Shown: positions 1-13,090 of the stretch, piece by piece | How the letters are laid out: every line of letters begins with the position of its first letter | Position numbering within the stretch: the first letter of the stretch is position 1 | Assembly (NCBI RefSeq): GCF_900496995.4 | Contig: NC_044020.1 | Location: 14,898,001-14,962,000, forward strand | Reading direction: 5' to 3' | Length of the DNA: 64,000 bases | Origin: Aquila chrysaetos chrysaetos | Taxonomy: Eukaryota; Chordata; Aves; Accipitriformes; Accipitridae | Notes under the pieces: generated by a model | What the model was told of the DNA's origin: nothing | Database searches by the model: none | What the model saw: the letters and a program-made list of their open reading frames with translations, nothing else | Made by a program: the position numbers and the translations under genes

Positions 1-3000
1 AGTAAATGTCTCAGTGCCAAAGAAGTTGATTTAAGTAACATACTTTGAACTCTTCTGGTAAGTATCTTGGAAAGAATGGTTGTTGACTTGGCAAGAAGGT
101 GATTTTTTGACTGAATTGGAAGGGAGAAGATGCCTACACAGGTAGAGAAAGAAAATACAGAGGCCTTAAATGGTGTGTTAGTTTAGTTAGAAGAGTGTGA
201 GACAGGTTAATGGACCCAAGATGGCGGCAGACTTTGGGAAAAAGCAGCTCAGCATGAGTTGCCAAAGCCTTTGAAGTCAGGACTGGCAATTTTTCTTGTT
301 ATCCCTACTGCAAAGCTTATAAATGAATTTTTTAAAGGGATGTGTTTGGTCTGAAGGAATGACCGAGTGTGTAATTTTTTAGTTCATGCTTTACTGAGTA
401 TGGAAGTAGGCAGAAAGAGTAGGCCACTATAGGGTTTACAGTGAAAAATGGCGATGACTACAGTGTAGATCTGTCTTCAGATGTTTGAATAGGGAGGAAC
501 AACTAGGAGAAGATTTGTAACAAAAAGCTTTTTATGACTTAATGTATCCAAAACCAGTCAACACCCCCCCCCCCCCCAATATCTAGCTGTAGTATTGTTG
601 ATGTAATGAAAAATTAGAAAAAATAGTATTTGCTTTTGAATAAACACCTTGATGTAGGTTAATCATTCTGGTAGGAACAATACCCTCATCTCTTTCAATT
701 CTTTTAGTCCGGAGGAAGGGAACATTGTTTTTTGATAGGAGCTTTTTCTTGATTTTTATTTTCTTTTTTAATCCCAGGTGTCATCAGAGGGTCTCCAGAT
801 GGCTACCACCCTCATTTTCATGGTAGGATCTCTAGGTGAGAGGGATTATAGAGGCAAATATTTAAACTTCTTCATAGAATTACAAGATAATCTAGGTTGG
901 ACGGGACTCTATGGATGTTATCTAGTCTACTCCCCACTCAGAGGAGGGCGAGCTAACATCATGTTCCAGAAAAGGTGTTCCTTTTCCTCTTTTGTGCTAC
1001 AACAAGCTACACTTTCTTTAAAGAAATTTTAAAAAATTTCTTTTAAATAATGTCTTTTAATCATTTTAAATAATTTCATTTTAAATAATTTACATTATCC
1101 ATATAAAAGAAAGAAATCAGTTAAAAATGCTTTTATCAGCTAGTACTTGTGTGTCTGTGTGCGTAAGTTATACGATACCATCACTTTGCTTGGTAAGCAG
1201 TGATGACACACAGAAGTCAAGATTTATTTTCAAGATGTGAAACAAGCTCTCTTCCTTAACTGAATTTCCACATTTTAGTGTGCCCTGTAAATGTTAGTCA
1301 TTGCCATATCCACACAGTAGTCTCACGTAAGCTTTAAAAAAGTCTTGAGGTAGTCTCAATAATCACCTTGGCAATTTTATTGAGTGATTTCATGCATACT
1401 TGTGTCACGTCTTTCTCTCTCTCTCTGTGGTCACAAGGGTTAAAACCTCTGACAGTAAAAGGTTCATCTTTAAGTATTTTTGTGCTCCAGGACACAAGAC
1501 CTCATGAAAATGCCTCTGTTGTGGGACTGATAGGAAGCTGGTCTCACAAGAACTGTAGTGACAGCTTTTACAGATCACTGCCTATCCACCAATAGAATAA
1601 AGTCAGCAATTCTTTTAAGACAGTTGGACAATTAGATAGGCTTGGTCATGTCTGGTCTGATATGGATTCACTGTAGCTTTTAGATGAGATGATTGATGTT
1701 AATTTTTAATCTTACTGCATACTGTCTCCAAGATGTAGATTTGGGGCTCCCAGTATGCCAAGAGTTGTATGGATATTTAACATGATATACCATAGAAATA
1801 TGAAAAGGGATTGGGGGTCAATAAATTGTTATCCCTTGCATCCAGTTAAAGGAACAGAAGTGAGAAGTGTAAGGGTAAAGATTCAGATCCCAAAGTTCCT
1901 GAAAACATCCCAGGAATGATTTTTGTTAACTTTGGTAAACTATGAAATGGGTCTTAACTAATTTGCTCAGGATCAAAAGGGGGCAGTCTGAAAACTAAAT
2001 TTAATGTTGGTGCAGGTCTTTGAGCAGTGAATTTCTATGTATTCTAGTCCTGTCCTGCTGTATATTTTTGTATTTGAAAACTAAAAATCAATTCAGAAAA
2101 GTGCCTCTCAGCAGTCTTACTGATACATTCACCAGTCTTTGGGAGTTTCTGAAAACTTTCCCTGACTACTACCAAAGTCTGCCATTGGTACGCATTCTCT
2201 TCGTGTAATTAGAAGCAGCTTATTTCCTTCCTGGAACTTGATAGCCACAATAATTGCATGTTGAAAACACCATGCTTTTTGTGCTTTTTGTGTTCAAAGT
2301 TCAGACTGGGTCACAGAAGCAACTGGATCAAATCCATGAAGAGCCATGTGTGAAAAGTGCACAGCCTTTTTGCCTCTAAGTTGAAACGCATGCTGTGGCT
2401 GTAAATCAAGCACAGATGATAGATTAAGAGACATCATCGGCAGCTGGAGTTGTTGGTCAGCTGAGCGGTGTGGCCAAGAACATGTCTCGTCAAGCCACAT
2501 GAAAGCCCCGTGATGATGCAGATCTGAGGCTTGCAAACCCCACCGAGGTGGTGTGTTTGCTTCCCCGAAAGCATTTGTATTAGAGACTTTTCTTTGAGAT
2601 ACAGTGAGTAGCTGTCTGAAATCTCTTTCTGGAGGCTCAGGGAGCCTCAGGGTGCTGTTCCACCCCTTCCTCAATGACTAGTGACGTGGGGTGCTCAGCC
2701 TCAGCCGTGTTAACACGAGGCAACACCATGTAATCTGAGGAGGGTAAGGGAGAGGTCAGCAACTGACTTTCCCCGCTGGAACCCCAAGTAAGCGCAGGGC
2801 GGGACAGAGCCTCAAGGATCTCTGTGTCTTCTAAATGGGAAACAGACTTTCAAATGTGTGAATGGATGTGAATGAGCTCTGGACAATATAGACATTATTT
2901 TCTGACTTGAGACGTGGGCTAGACAGGCAGAAGGAACAACTCATGGAACCCAAAGCACGTGGCATGTTTCCATCTGAAATATAGTGACTGCTTTGGGAAT

Positions 3001-3757
3001 GGGGGTACTGAACTACACACTGCTTTTCCCTCCTGGTCACTGAGAGAATACTATGAGCTGTCAGTGCATTATGTTGGCTCTGACCTCTGTATTTCATTTA
3101 GCCTTACTACAAGTTAAGTTGAATCTAATTCAACAAATCTCCACAGCCTCTTTTACCTTAAAGGAGTCATTTCAGTATACTAACAAAAAAACCCACAACA
3201 AACTCAACAACAAATGTCTTAATCCTCAGACTCTTAAAACAGAAAATAAATATTGAAAAATTTTTAAATTACTTTTTTTCTTGACACGATTATTGTTCCC
3301 TTTACTCGTACTTGAATATGGAAAACAGGCTAGACCAGCAGTTAGTAACCTCAGACTACTCACATGATCTGTGACATCATGACATGCTCTCTGCAACTAT
3401 ATCTTAATAAAGCAACTTGTTTTAATGAAGGTTTATGGGACTTCATGAGAATGTCTGAGAGTAAAAGGCCTACTGATGAGAAGTTAACACTAGAGAACTA
3501 CAGAGTATACCAAACTGTGTATGAGCTCACAAAAAAGGTTGGAATGGCTGTCCCAGAGCTATTTTCTTTTTAACATATTTGTGAGAAATAGCTGTCTTAA
3601 GCAGCTATCTAGATATTTTCACTGATCTCATCACAGCAATATCTAAATTAAAGTGTGGTGGGGATTGTCTTTTGTAAATGTTTTCTAAATGTTTCAATTT
3701 TAAAACAAAAGCAAACCCACCCCTGAATCACTAACCTTTCACATCAACAATTTTCAG
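1..3757. other. Gene-free flank left of the candidate exon
   Basis: I see no recognisable gene here. The longest open frame is 126 codons, on the minus strand at 2294-2674. It has no recognisable domain or splice context, and frames of that length are expected by chance in 64 kb of six-frame sequence. The stretch holds a 14-base C run (564-577), short T and A tracts, and ordinary AT-rich DNA. In mammals PDE6H lies on this side of RERG. I looked for its conserved C-terminal exon and did not see it. Confidence 0.6.
564..577. repeat. Poly-C homopolymer (14 C)
   Basis: An uninterrupted run of 14 cytosines in AT-rich surroundings. It is a mononucleotide tract likely to vary in length and prone to sequencing error. 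Read on the other strand it is a G-run. Confidence 0.9.
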
Positions 3758-3943
3758 GTTTTTCCTTGAAGAGGATAAAGACATTAAGCCAGCTCAGGAT
3801 TTGGTGGTGAAAACTTTGGCCCAACACATGGGTGAAGCGTGGCAGAACATCATGCCTATCCTGTTACGGATGTGTTCAGTACCTTCTGGATTTCTGTCTG
3901 CAGCCCTCTCTAATATCCCAAGAAATGCTCAAGGGCTATACAG
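3758..3943 (+). CDS. Candidate internal exon with death-fold-like pattern (unassigned gene)
   Basis: This 186-nt stretch follows an acceptor (TTTTCAG at 3751-3757) and is followed by a donor (CAG|GTAGAT). Read after one leading base it is open for 61 codons, with in-frame stops just outside both ends (3732-3734 and 3946-3948). It would be a symmetric phase 2-2 exon. The peptide begins FFLEEDKDIKPAQDL. It contains LAQHMGEAW and, about 30 residues later, IPRN. This spacing resembles death domains such as those of FADD and CRADD: a helix ending h-G-x-x-W, then a P-R-N/D motif. Many codons begin with G, as in coding DNA. No neighbouring exon is proven. A good acceptor at 4564-4565 opens a short frame stopping at 4606-4608, with AATAAA at 4629-4634, and could be a terminal exon. 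The openness alone is not significant, so this could also be a relic or chance. The gene would run towards RERG, tail to tail. Confidence 0.35.
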
Positions 3944-6418
3944 GTAGATTAAACACCATGATCTTTCAGTCTCCAGCTCTTTTTTTCTACTGACATCACC
4001 TTGCAAAAATTGGAGTGGCTGTAGTTTTATTGGGAAAATTGTCTGAAACCAGGCTGGTAACTGACTCTGCTTCAGAATGATGACAAACCTAGCCAAGAAG
4101 TGAAGACCTGATGGCCTGTTACCAAAACATACCATCTCACCCATCTCTTCTTTCCTCCCTGCAGTAATAATTATTTCAAAAGAATCTGAGATTAGACCTC
4201 ACATAATAGCTCATCACTATGTATAAATGTCAGAGTCCTTCAGAGAGCTTTAGTTAGCTTCTTTTCTAGGAAGTCTGAAGATCTCTCTCTTCCCTACCTT
4301 TCTCCCTCTCTAAAATAACGTTTTATCATTTCTGATGTCATTCCTGATATGTTTCCTATTGAGTTATAAAGTTTGAATGTTTTAACCCCACACCAGAGAA
4401 ATACCGTCCTTGAAAGTCCACAAAGGAAGTTGCAGGCTTTTTACATTTATTGTGGTTATTTCAAATACTGAAAAACAGAGAAAAGAAGCAAAAGGCAACT
4501 CATGGGTCTATTAAAAGAAATTTAATACTTATAGAACTTATCCAACATTGTTTTGCTCTTTTCAGTTCATGCAGACATATCTTTCTTTTGTTTATGGATT
4601 TCTGTTAAATTCCGTTAAATTTTGGCATAATAAAATATGCATATTTAATATTGTTAATAACACTCACTGCTTTGGCATTGAATTCTATTCTAAAGAGGGA
4701 AAATATGCTCTACTTTCAGAGTGCAAAAGTGAAATAATTTGGACTGAAGTAGATACAAACTTCTATCCCAGATTCACACTGAATTGAGTTGAATGTTTAC
4801 ATGAATGTGGTTGAGATTGTATCTGTCCTTAGGAGATACAAGATTTATGGATACCAAGTGTCAGTGTTCAGTGTTCTAGCAAACGCTTGTGTGAGGAACT
4901 GCCGAACTACAGAAAGCTCTGCACAGAGAAACCCTAAGAACAAAAAGAAACTTGTTTGGATTTTTTTTTTTTTAACTAGGTTTTTCTCCTTTCTCTTTCC
5001 CTTTCCCTTTTTTTCAAGCAGAAGCTGAATAGAACTGAAAGCTTCAAATGAATTTTCTGGATTTTTGAAAGCAGAAATCAGTGATTCAGAGGATGTGTTC
5101 TATTGCTGTGGCATTTCACATGCCACTGTGATGACTTTGGACAACTGATTTACCTTTTCGATGCCCAGTGTCGTCCTTTACTGGAAAGAAAAAAAGAGGT
5201 TTGAGGAGATGATTTTGATGTTTTCTCTGGCTGTTATGTGACCTTGCTCATTGCTCTACGGCTGCTCTTTGAAGTTGAGGAATGGCTGCTGTGAGAGATT
5301 CCTAGGTAGGCAATTGATTTTCTTGGACTTCAGATTTGGTTCAAAAATTATGCAGTTCTCACTTGCAAAAGTTATGATCAGCTCAGCCCCAAGAGAATGA
5401 AATTAAATCTGCTTGCAAATGTTGATATAGCATGTCAGATCTGTGTGTGTGTGAGAGATCATGTCTCCCCACAGCAATGAACCCTCTCCATGACATGAAC
5501 TTCTTATTGCCACCATAAAAATTTACTTACTTAGTTCAAGTTTTAAAGGTACATGCTTTTGGACGTGGCAATCCTGAGATCTCATACTCACTTGAAAGTT
5601 TTGGGGGGGAAATATTGTAGTGGCACTGATCTGTCAAGACTTGCACAGAATCTAGGAGCTTTTTGCTCCAATATGGTGCTGGCGTTATTTGATATACTCT
5701 TTTATCATGTTTCAGCTGTTAAGATTTCAGGGAGAATTGTGCTTTTGAATTCCTGAGAAAAGTGTCACATTCCTCTATTTGCAGCTAATTCTGTTTAAAA
5801 TGAATCATGAATAGTATAGCTGGGATAACACCAAGTAAAGTTATTGAGAGATACCTGTTTTCCGTAACTTAAAAACAAAGCCTGAAATACTGAACAATCC
5901 AGAAACTTTATTAAAAGCTGGATATCAGAAACCTGGCATTAATCACAAATTCCAGCCCTAAGGTCTGTTGCACAATAATAATTTTATTTCTTTTCATTTA
6001 GATTTGCAAAAAGAAACAAACCCAAGTCAAAACCTTAAAATATTCAGCTTTTTCCAATTACTTCTTTCGTCAGATCACCCGTGTACCAGTGTTAATGTAT
6101 AAAGTCTTGCAATTGCTTTTCAGGAAAATGGGAATTCCACCTTTATTTAGGTTATGTCCCTTTGGGGTTATTTATTGTTTCTTTTATTTGGATTTTTTTC
6201 CTGTCAAAAGTTCCTTCTGTGTCTCCTTGGTATTCCTTGTAGCAACGACAGCTTTGACTAGGCTAGAAGCAGCAGGATGGAGTTAAACCATGACAAAGTA
6301 GTTTGATAATAAACCATTAATTTTTACTTTGCTGATGTATTCTTAGTAACTAGAACTTGCTGGATTTTGAAATGAGGTTCTGTAAATTCCAGGTACTACA
6401 TAAATAAAATTAAAAATT

Positions 6419-6433
6419 AAAAAAAAAAAAAAA
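6419..6433 (+). repeat. Short poly-A tract after an A-rich AATAAA region
   Basis: Fifteen A residues follow A-rich sequence that contains AATAAA. The arrangement resembles the end of an old retrotransposed copy. No source transcript and no clear target-site duplication were recognised, so it is described only as an A-rich tract. Confidence 0.5.
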
Positions 6434-9400
6434 GTGTAAGTTGGGTCTGTGAGGTATAATTTGAGGTCTGTCTACAAATTGTTTTCATTTTTTTATTATT
6501 CTGCATGTTAATATTTCATGGTAGGATGTAGCTGCTCATAGTGATACAGAATGTTTCAGTCTGGTTTAGGACTGTGGTACTTGACAAAGGGGTCCGTACT
6601 ATAATTATTAGATGATCCCTTATAGAAAAAAATTGATTTTCAACTCTTCAGAGCAGCCATGTTCAGTGTTAAGAATTTACATCCAGAAGCATTTGTAAAT
6701 TCTGCATTCCTGTGAGAGGGACTTCCACGAAGTGATAACAGCCTCTTTGCCCATAAAATATCCGTGGATGATATCAGAGTATATTGACACCTGTCATTGA
6801 AAAAAAAACCAAACCCCACAACTTATTTTAAAACAATAGCAGTGGGAAAAGACAAATGCTGCTTTGGGGAATCAAGCGAAGGTGAAAGAGGCTAGTCCAA
6901 AAAGGCAGAAGACCAAATTGCCATCAAATTCTCTGATTTATTAGATGACAGTCAGTAGTGTAAACTTACCTCCCAGTTTCCTACCAGTCTACTTCAAACT
7001 AAAAATGGAGGAGAGATCCTTCAAGTGCATGAGAGAGGTTGGCTGTTAGAGTGTTTTCTCCACATGTTGGCTACCAAGGCTGTGAACCAGGGGCCTGACC
7101 CGTCCCATGCGTAACCCCGCTGGAGTCAGTGGAGTCCCGCTCTGGGAACTTAGCCTGGCTCCTTCTGCTGCGAGCTGCAGTAATAGCTTTCCTCATGTGG
7201 AACTGTGTTTACAGAAACCAGACTGAACTGGCCTCACACAAGCCATCATTATTGCCTCCTAGTAACCTTGCAAAGCACAGGACGACAAGCCACTGCTCTG
7301 TATTTTCATAACTCTCCGGTAATTAGTGCCTGGCGTCTGTAATGGAAATAAAGTGCGTAACATCAGAGTTTCTAAGATGACACTGTTTTCATTATATGTT
7401 TAAATTTTCAAAGAACATAAAGGCAGATACATCAATATGCCAAGGAGCCTTTTTTAATTAAAACCTCTATCTTTTTTCTTTTCAAGATATGCAAATGGAT
7501 TGAGCCATTAAAGAGATAGATAAAAGGAACACCAAACACTGTTTATACATAGCCTTTATGACTGCAGCTACTTATTTTGCAGGAGGCATTCTTTTGACTG
7601 GAGAAAGTTATAGTGCAGCTTGACCCAACTCAAGGCTGCTTTGCAGTGCTACAGAGGCAGACAGTGACTGGAAGGATGCCTTACCTAGTTTTGGGAGGTT
7701 TCACCTCACAGCATAGATCCTGCACCCAGATTTCATGCAGTGCTCTGCCAGAGGTGGTATTCTTATACCCCCCCGCCATTCAGCTATTTATGATCATGCT
7801 TTGGGTTACTTGGTTGGCCCAGGTTTGGAGGAAAACAGGAGAGTGGATTACAGCTGGTTCCCCTCATCTGTGATGAAGCTTCCTCTGTTAGAGCTTAATA
7901 CCCACACTGTGTATGATTGATTGTTTACCATTGATATAATGTACCTTACACAAGGTACATGTAATGTACCTTCTCTTCAGAACAACAGCGCATTATCCTT
8001 GGAAAATGGGCATAGCTGGCAGCAGGTGAAAACTTGTCTCTGTCCAAATTGCTGACAAAAATCTCCCAGACCGCTTAGCCCAGGATTTCACCTGAGAAGC
8101 TTGGGATCAAGATCCATGTCATTTAGTTGGCAGGATAGAGTTTGGGTGGTGGGTTTCACTGAGGTCTTTTAATAACCCCGGCAGTGTACCTTTTTTGATC
8201 AGCCTTGAGATACTCAGCAAGGACATTCGGTTCTGTGCTTCACTGTAGATGCTGCCTGACCTCTTGATTCCAGGCCTAGCAGCCAAGTAAGTTCAGATAA
8301 ACTGATCCAAATGCTGAAGTGCTTATTCAGGCAAATTTCACTGTTTGTTTTCCTTAGATAAAGATTAAATAATAACTGAATCAGGACTCCTGGAACTGGC
8401 CCCTTAAAAGCTGGAAGACAACACTTCGGAGACAACTAATGGAAGATCAATGAGTAAGAGTTCAGTACAGACCGCACTATTTTTTTTATTTTTATTTTTA
8501 TTTTTTTCTCATATATTATCTACAAGCACAAGCTTTCATATTTTGAATGTAAAAATGCATACAGATCATTATATATATAAAAACCAACTAGCCTTGTAGC
8601 AAACTGCCAGATGCAACTATCCCCAGGTTTGGGGACAACTTGTCTGGATCCAGGTGCAAACCCAGTGGCTGATCCTCACTTCCATCCGTGGTTGCACCGA
8701 ACCCCCAGATATGAAGATTCTCAAAGTTCTAGGGAAGTCTTGGTTCCTGATCCAGGTCTTGCAGCATGGGCATGACTAACTCTTCATCAATTGAAGATAA
8801 ATATTTAAAAACTTCATAAATGACAATCAACTTGTTGTAGGTAACAAGTATCCATTTCACCTTTCCTCCCCCTTTTTGTTTATTGTCCTTCCCATCCTCT
8901 CTCTGCAGAAATGACAATGGGCAGAGGAGAGAAATTTAATGTTAGTGTCATACATGTACATTTAAATAGCAGCAGTAGAAACAGAATTTAAACTGTTGAT
9001 ATCTGCTGCGGAAAGGCTACCGAATGTGGGTCCATGTTGCATTTGGCCTTTTCAATGCTTGGGCACTTTTTGGCTCAATTTGCACATTGTAGAAATATGA
9101 CACATTTATAGCATAGCCAATAATATGTTGCAACATTGTGAGCAACAGTAAATCAGATTGCATTTAATACTATGTAATATGTATCAACAGATTATAATAT
9201 ACTATAACTGGCTTGACAAGCAGCCCATTACACCGAGGAAAAAAAATTAATGAGCAATTAAGTAAAATTTGTGTTTGTGTGGGAGGAAAGGTCACAAAAT
9301 AGCAGCCTCCTTTTTGACCGGGTGTTTATCATGTTTGGCAGTTTCCAAATTCAGTCTTTGCAAAGGAATGGTACTATTTTTATTAGAGGTTCTTTATATA

Positions 9401-11710
9401 ACAAGTCATGTTTGCACAGTGAAACATTTTCTTTCACCAGGATTTTGTAATTTCTCCATGCAGACATTATAAAAGAAGATATAATTTGCTGGAATTCTTT
9501 TGGAAAGTATGAGGGCCACAGCTTAGCCTCTCCTTCCTTTCAACTATCCTAATATGAATATGATTATTTTCTCTTATCATTCATATATTACCTTTTTGCA
9601 TTTTAAATGCAGCTCAGGTCTGAACCCCAAGAAAGGTTTTCAGAGAAAAGAACTGTTGAAGTTGTCTTAGAGAGGGATAAATCAATTGCTTAGCATACCA
9701 ATATAAAGACTTTCCTCTCAGCTATGTTGCCATGGGATTGCAGGTAAGGATTTTGTTTACTTCAGATTCGTGCAACAGCACTGATTTGAAAGATAACAGA
9801 ATGACTTAATCCTCAACTTGCAAATGCTCACCCTGGCTCCTAATGTAACATACACGGTTGCAAGTTCAGACTTTCAGCTAATGACTACTGGTGCATGAAC
9901 AGGCACTAGCTCTTTCTTTTACACTCATTGATTCTGCATTACTAATTTTTTTTTTTTTTTACAAAAGTTAGTGATATAATGAATAGTCTGGGAACAGGTG
10001 TGTCACAGAGACAGCGATATCACCTGTGGCAGGAACCCCCTGCCCAGAAGCACATAGTGAGGTTTCCATTGCAGTGTGTCTAGCTGATGTATGGCAACAT
10101 ACCTGAATATGAGGACCAAAATATAGACATTGATTCCAGAAGAGTGAAATGAGTTTTCACTATCTAGAATAGTGGAAACAGAGAAAACAAACAACAGCAC
10201 AAATAAAATACACGTCTGAATGTGATGATCTTTGATGCTGGTTGGCTAGACAAGAATGTTTAAAAAAAAATGTACTGTGGTAAAGCATCTTTAAGCCAAT
10301 CCTTTTGAAAAAAGTCCTGACTTGGGACTTTTCTCTGTTGACAGGGCTTGATTCTCCAGCCTGTTCCACCACTTATATGGCTACCTATAATTGTATAAAG
10401 TGCTACCCAACCAGATATCCTCACTCTCCTACACCTGTGGTAATTTGTGTTTGATAGCCTTTTGGTGTTACTTCCTCAGAGAGGCAAATAACCATATGAA
10501 GTACAAAGCAGTGGAGAATGAAGTTGTAACTAGTTGCTACAAGTGGGCTGTTCCTCAAAGGAGAATACTACTAATATTCCCATTTGTCATTCCAACCTTT
10601 GGCTGTGGTTCTACATGATGCCAGTCTGAGCTGCACACCATGCTGTCTAAAGGGATGCAACACAACTGGTGGGACACCAGCACAATCTGAATGAAAATCT
10701 TCCAGTCTTGGTTCTTGCGTCTCTTAGCATACAGTTAACAAACCAAGTAGACCGGAGGCAAAACTTGACAGCTGGCTTAAATGAGATGCATGAGGGAGGA
10801 GGAAGGAGGAGAAAAAACTGGACACTTTTTATCGCAGGCACAAAAATCTGATAAAATGTACTTTCACTTCAATGTGCCAGATAAGAGTCACAAAAAAACC
10901 TGTGCTGGTTTAAACTACAGAGTGCTTCAAGCAACATCTGGAAGTTTAAACAACTGGAAATTATGGCCTTTTGATATGGTGGAGGCCATTCACATCTGAT
11001 TTACATTTGGGCTTAGACTTTAAATACTTGCCTTCCCATGGATTCAGTTGTTCTTCGGTGTAAGGTAGAGTAAGAGGAGACCAAAACAAAAATGCAAACA
11101 AAAGCTAAAAACTACCCATAACTAAATCAATAGTAATATGGTTATTTTTTTTAGTTTGATTTCCCAACACATACACTCCATTTCCCCAAGCACATTTCAG
11201 GGGGAAATGCTGAAATGCCACTGGACTAGCTGATTATTTCTTGATGAATTCTGCAGTTTCAGAGGATCTGGAAAAGCAGCTGAACTTCAGCTCTGTTGAA
11301 ATGTGTGTCTTGCTGGCTAAAAACTCCATGAAATAGACCTTTCCTATATTTTTTGCGTACCTTGCTAAGAACATCAGCATTCATAGATTTGACAAAAATA
11401 ACAACAAGGAAGGACAGTTTGGAGTAAAAGCACACAATGCACCAATTTAGAGCTGGTGAAAGGTGTCAGATGAACTTTCTGGTACAACACAGCAGCCTCT
11501 ATGTGTATTCAGTCCTTGAGAACACTGGTTGTGATGGTTGTTGATGGACTGAGGGCTGAATCTTAATCTCCAATGGCTACTGAGCAGCTGGCTGGCCAGA
11601 AATGATGTTTAGGCACTACTGACTTGCAGGGGATTGGAGCCAGCCTTGTAGAAGCAGAAGATGCTCTGTCAGTGCCAATCCCCACAATCATCTGGTCCTT
11701 TGGAGTTTGC

Positions 11711-11740
11711 TTTTTTTCTTTTTCTTTTTTTTTTTTTTTC
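11711..11740. repeat. T/C-rich low-complexity tract
   Basis: Three runs of T separated by single C residues, ending in about 15 T. It lies about 100 bp past the candidate RERG poly(A) signal, so it would be outside a transcript ending there. If RERG uses a more distal site, it would be an A-rich tract in its 3' UTR. Confidence 0.8.
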
Positions 11741-11837
11741 CACATTAGCCAGAAGCAGTGTGGCTAAATACATTTTGAAACAGGAAAAAAGTCTGACCCC
11801 AGGTTACTCAAAAAAGTGGTGTGGTTTGTCTTTTCTA

Positions 11838-11843
11838 TTTATT
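11838..11843 (-). promoter_or_regulatory. RERG: Candidate RERG poly(A) signal (AATAAA)
   Basis: TTTATT on the plus strand reads AATAAA on the minus strand, 108 nt past the RERG stop codon. T-rich sequence follows downstream on the minus strand (around 11805-11815), as expected for a cleavage region. It would give an unusually short 3' UTR. Whether this site or a more distal one is used needs transcript data. Confidence 0.4.
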
Positions 11844-11950
11844 TTAATTGCAAAGCTTTGACCATTTTTAATTAAATGTGCTCTGCCTGCCTCATCCCTA
11901 CTCCAAGCTAATATGGTCTAAAATGCTTCTCTAGCTTAGTACAGCTCTTT
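11844..11950 (-). other. RERG: Proximal RERG 3' UTR
   Basis: This is the sequence directly after the RERG stop codon (TAA at 11953-11951) up to the first AATAAA. It has no open frame continuing the protein. Its extent is an inference, because the transcript may continue to the left. Confidence 0.5.
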
Positions 11951-12358
11951 TTAGCTGCTGATTTTGGTAAGCATCTTATTAATTGCCTGCTTGACGTGGG
12001 TAGTGGAGCTTCGTCTCCGTGTCTTGCCCTGGACCATCTTTCGACGCCGTACCTCACGACAAAGCTCATAGAAGGCCTCCATAATGTTGCCCTCTCCTGT
12101 GCAAGCAGAGCACTCATAAAAAGCACATGCTAGTTCTGTGGCCAGCTTTTCACCTTCCTCTGTGCTGACCTGCCTGGAGTGATCCAAGTCTGCTTTGTTC
12201 CCCACTAGGATCAGGGTGACGTTTTTGGGTTTTTTAACTTCATCCAACAAGTTCTTAAGTGGCAGCACTTCCTCAAAGCTGCCTCTGTCCGTGATGTCAT
12301 AAACCAGCACGAAGCCTTCACCCCATCGCACATGTCCTTCTTTCTGAATAGCATCCTC
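11951..12358 (-). CDS. RERG: RERG, last coding exon (residues 65-199, Ras-like GTPase)
   Basis: This exon encodes the C-terminal two thirds of RERG, the Ras-like oestrogen-regulated growth inhibitor. RERG is a small cytosolic GTPase that slows cell proliferation in mammalian studies. The acceptor is AACAG|GAG at 12359. The 135 codons then run to TAA at 11953-11951. The peptide starts EDAIQKEG, directly continuing DTAGQ from the previous exon. Guanine-binding motif G4 is NKAD (about residues 118-121) and G5 is ECSA (about 146-149). The protein ends NKMLTKISS with no CAAX box, as in known RERG, so it should not be prenylated. From memory, it differs from human RERG by only a few conservative substitutions. 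An open frame continues upstream to a Met at 12379, but that part is intron. There are no frameshifts or stops. Confidence 0.97.
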   Translation of the reverse strand, partial: EDAIQKEGHVRWGEGFVLVYDITDRGSFEEVLPLKNLLDEVKKPKNVTLILVGNKADLDHSRQVSTEEGEKLATELACAFYECSACTGEGNIMEAFYELCREVRRRKMVQGKTRRRSSTTHVKQAINKMLTKISS

Positions 12359-13090
12359 CTGTTTTGAAAAGACAGACACCAGCCTTAGGAATTTGATTTA
12401 TGAAGAAGACACCAGGCCTTCAGACAGATGTTGGTCCTCCAGAGCCTACGAAGCCATGTACATCTGCTCTACTTTATACTTTACACACATCACCTCTTTT
12501 ATCATGTAGCATAGGAGATCTACTCTACCAAGGTGCCATGGGCTGCCTGTGGACAGGCTGGTAGCAGACAATTGGAAGAGGGTCTTTGTTGAATCGTACC
12601 CAGCACACGAACTGCATAGAACTGTGCAGCATGAGCACCTGACATGTTTTGAAAGGAAGGGAGACCTGACTGTGACAAAACTGTTCTTCACTTTGGTGGG
12701 GATCATTGACTGAGGTTGTCAAGCCTCATCGCTTGACTGTAGAAAAAAACTGTGACTTTGTGCATAATAATAACAACATGTTGTTGGGTTGGCCCTGAAT
12801 CAAGGAATGAGAACAAAATCATTTTAATCCCAGAGTAAACCCTGACTTGTTTATTCTTCCAGTGTTCGAAAACTCTAAGGAGGGTCCCTTGCAGAAGGAT
12901 CTGGATCCAGTGTGCTGGGTCCAGCAGTAAGGTGATGGTGGTGGAGGGGGGGGCTCTGCTCAGAAGCAAGCTTCTGTCCCCAGAAGCGGAGCACACCTGC
13001 CACCCACCGCACTGCTGTCACAACCACACTCCCCTTCCCTGCTGTCTATCTAAGCCAGGGTATTGGATAATAGTACATGTACCCACGCAC
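12359..13090 (-). other. RERG: RERG intron between the last two coding exons (732 bp)
   Basis: The intron starts GTGCGTGGGT on the minus strand (13090 downward) and ends AACAG at 12359. Three minus-strand open frames of 65-97 codons fall inside it, but none matches a Ras-family segment or has splice signals. I see nothing else of note. Confidence 0.9.

Larger units (their letters stand above)
3944..11837. other. Intergenic stretch between candidate exon and RERG 3' end
   Basis: No gene is recognised. The stretch holds a 15-base A run (6419-6433) shortly after an AATAAA, a small direct repeat of a 10-mer (AATGTACCTT) near 7937-7972, and T-rich tracts around 8481-8507, 9945-9960 and 11711-11740. 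Open frames of 60-86 codons on both strands have no recognisable motifs and no consistent splice context. I treat them as chance. Confidence 0.55.

Noticed and set aside
2294..2674. 126-codon minus-strand open frame
   Set aside because: No domain, splice context or compositional sign of coding. Frames of this length are expected by chance in this amount of sequence.
12359..12379. In-frame Met at 12379 as an alternative RERG start
   Set aside because: It lies in the intron upstream of a good acceptor. A protein from it would lack the P-loop and both switch regions.
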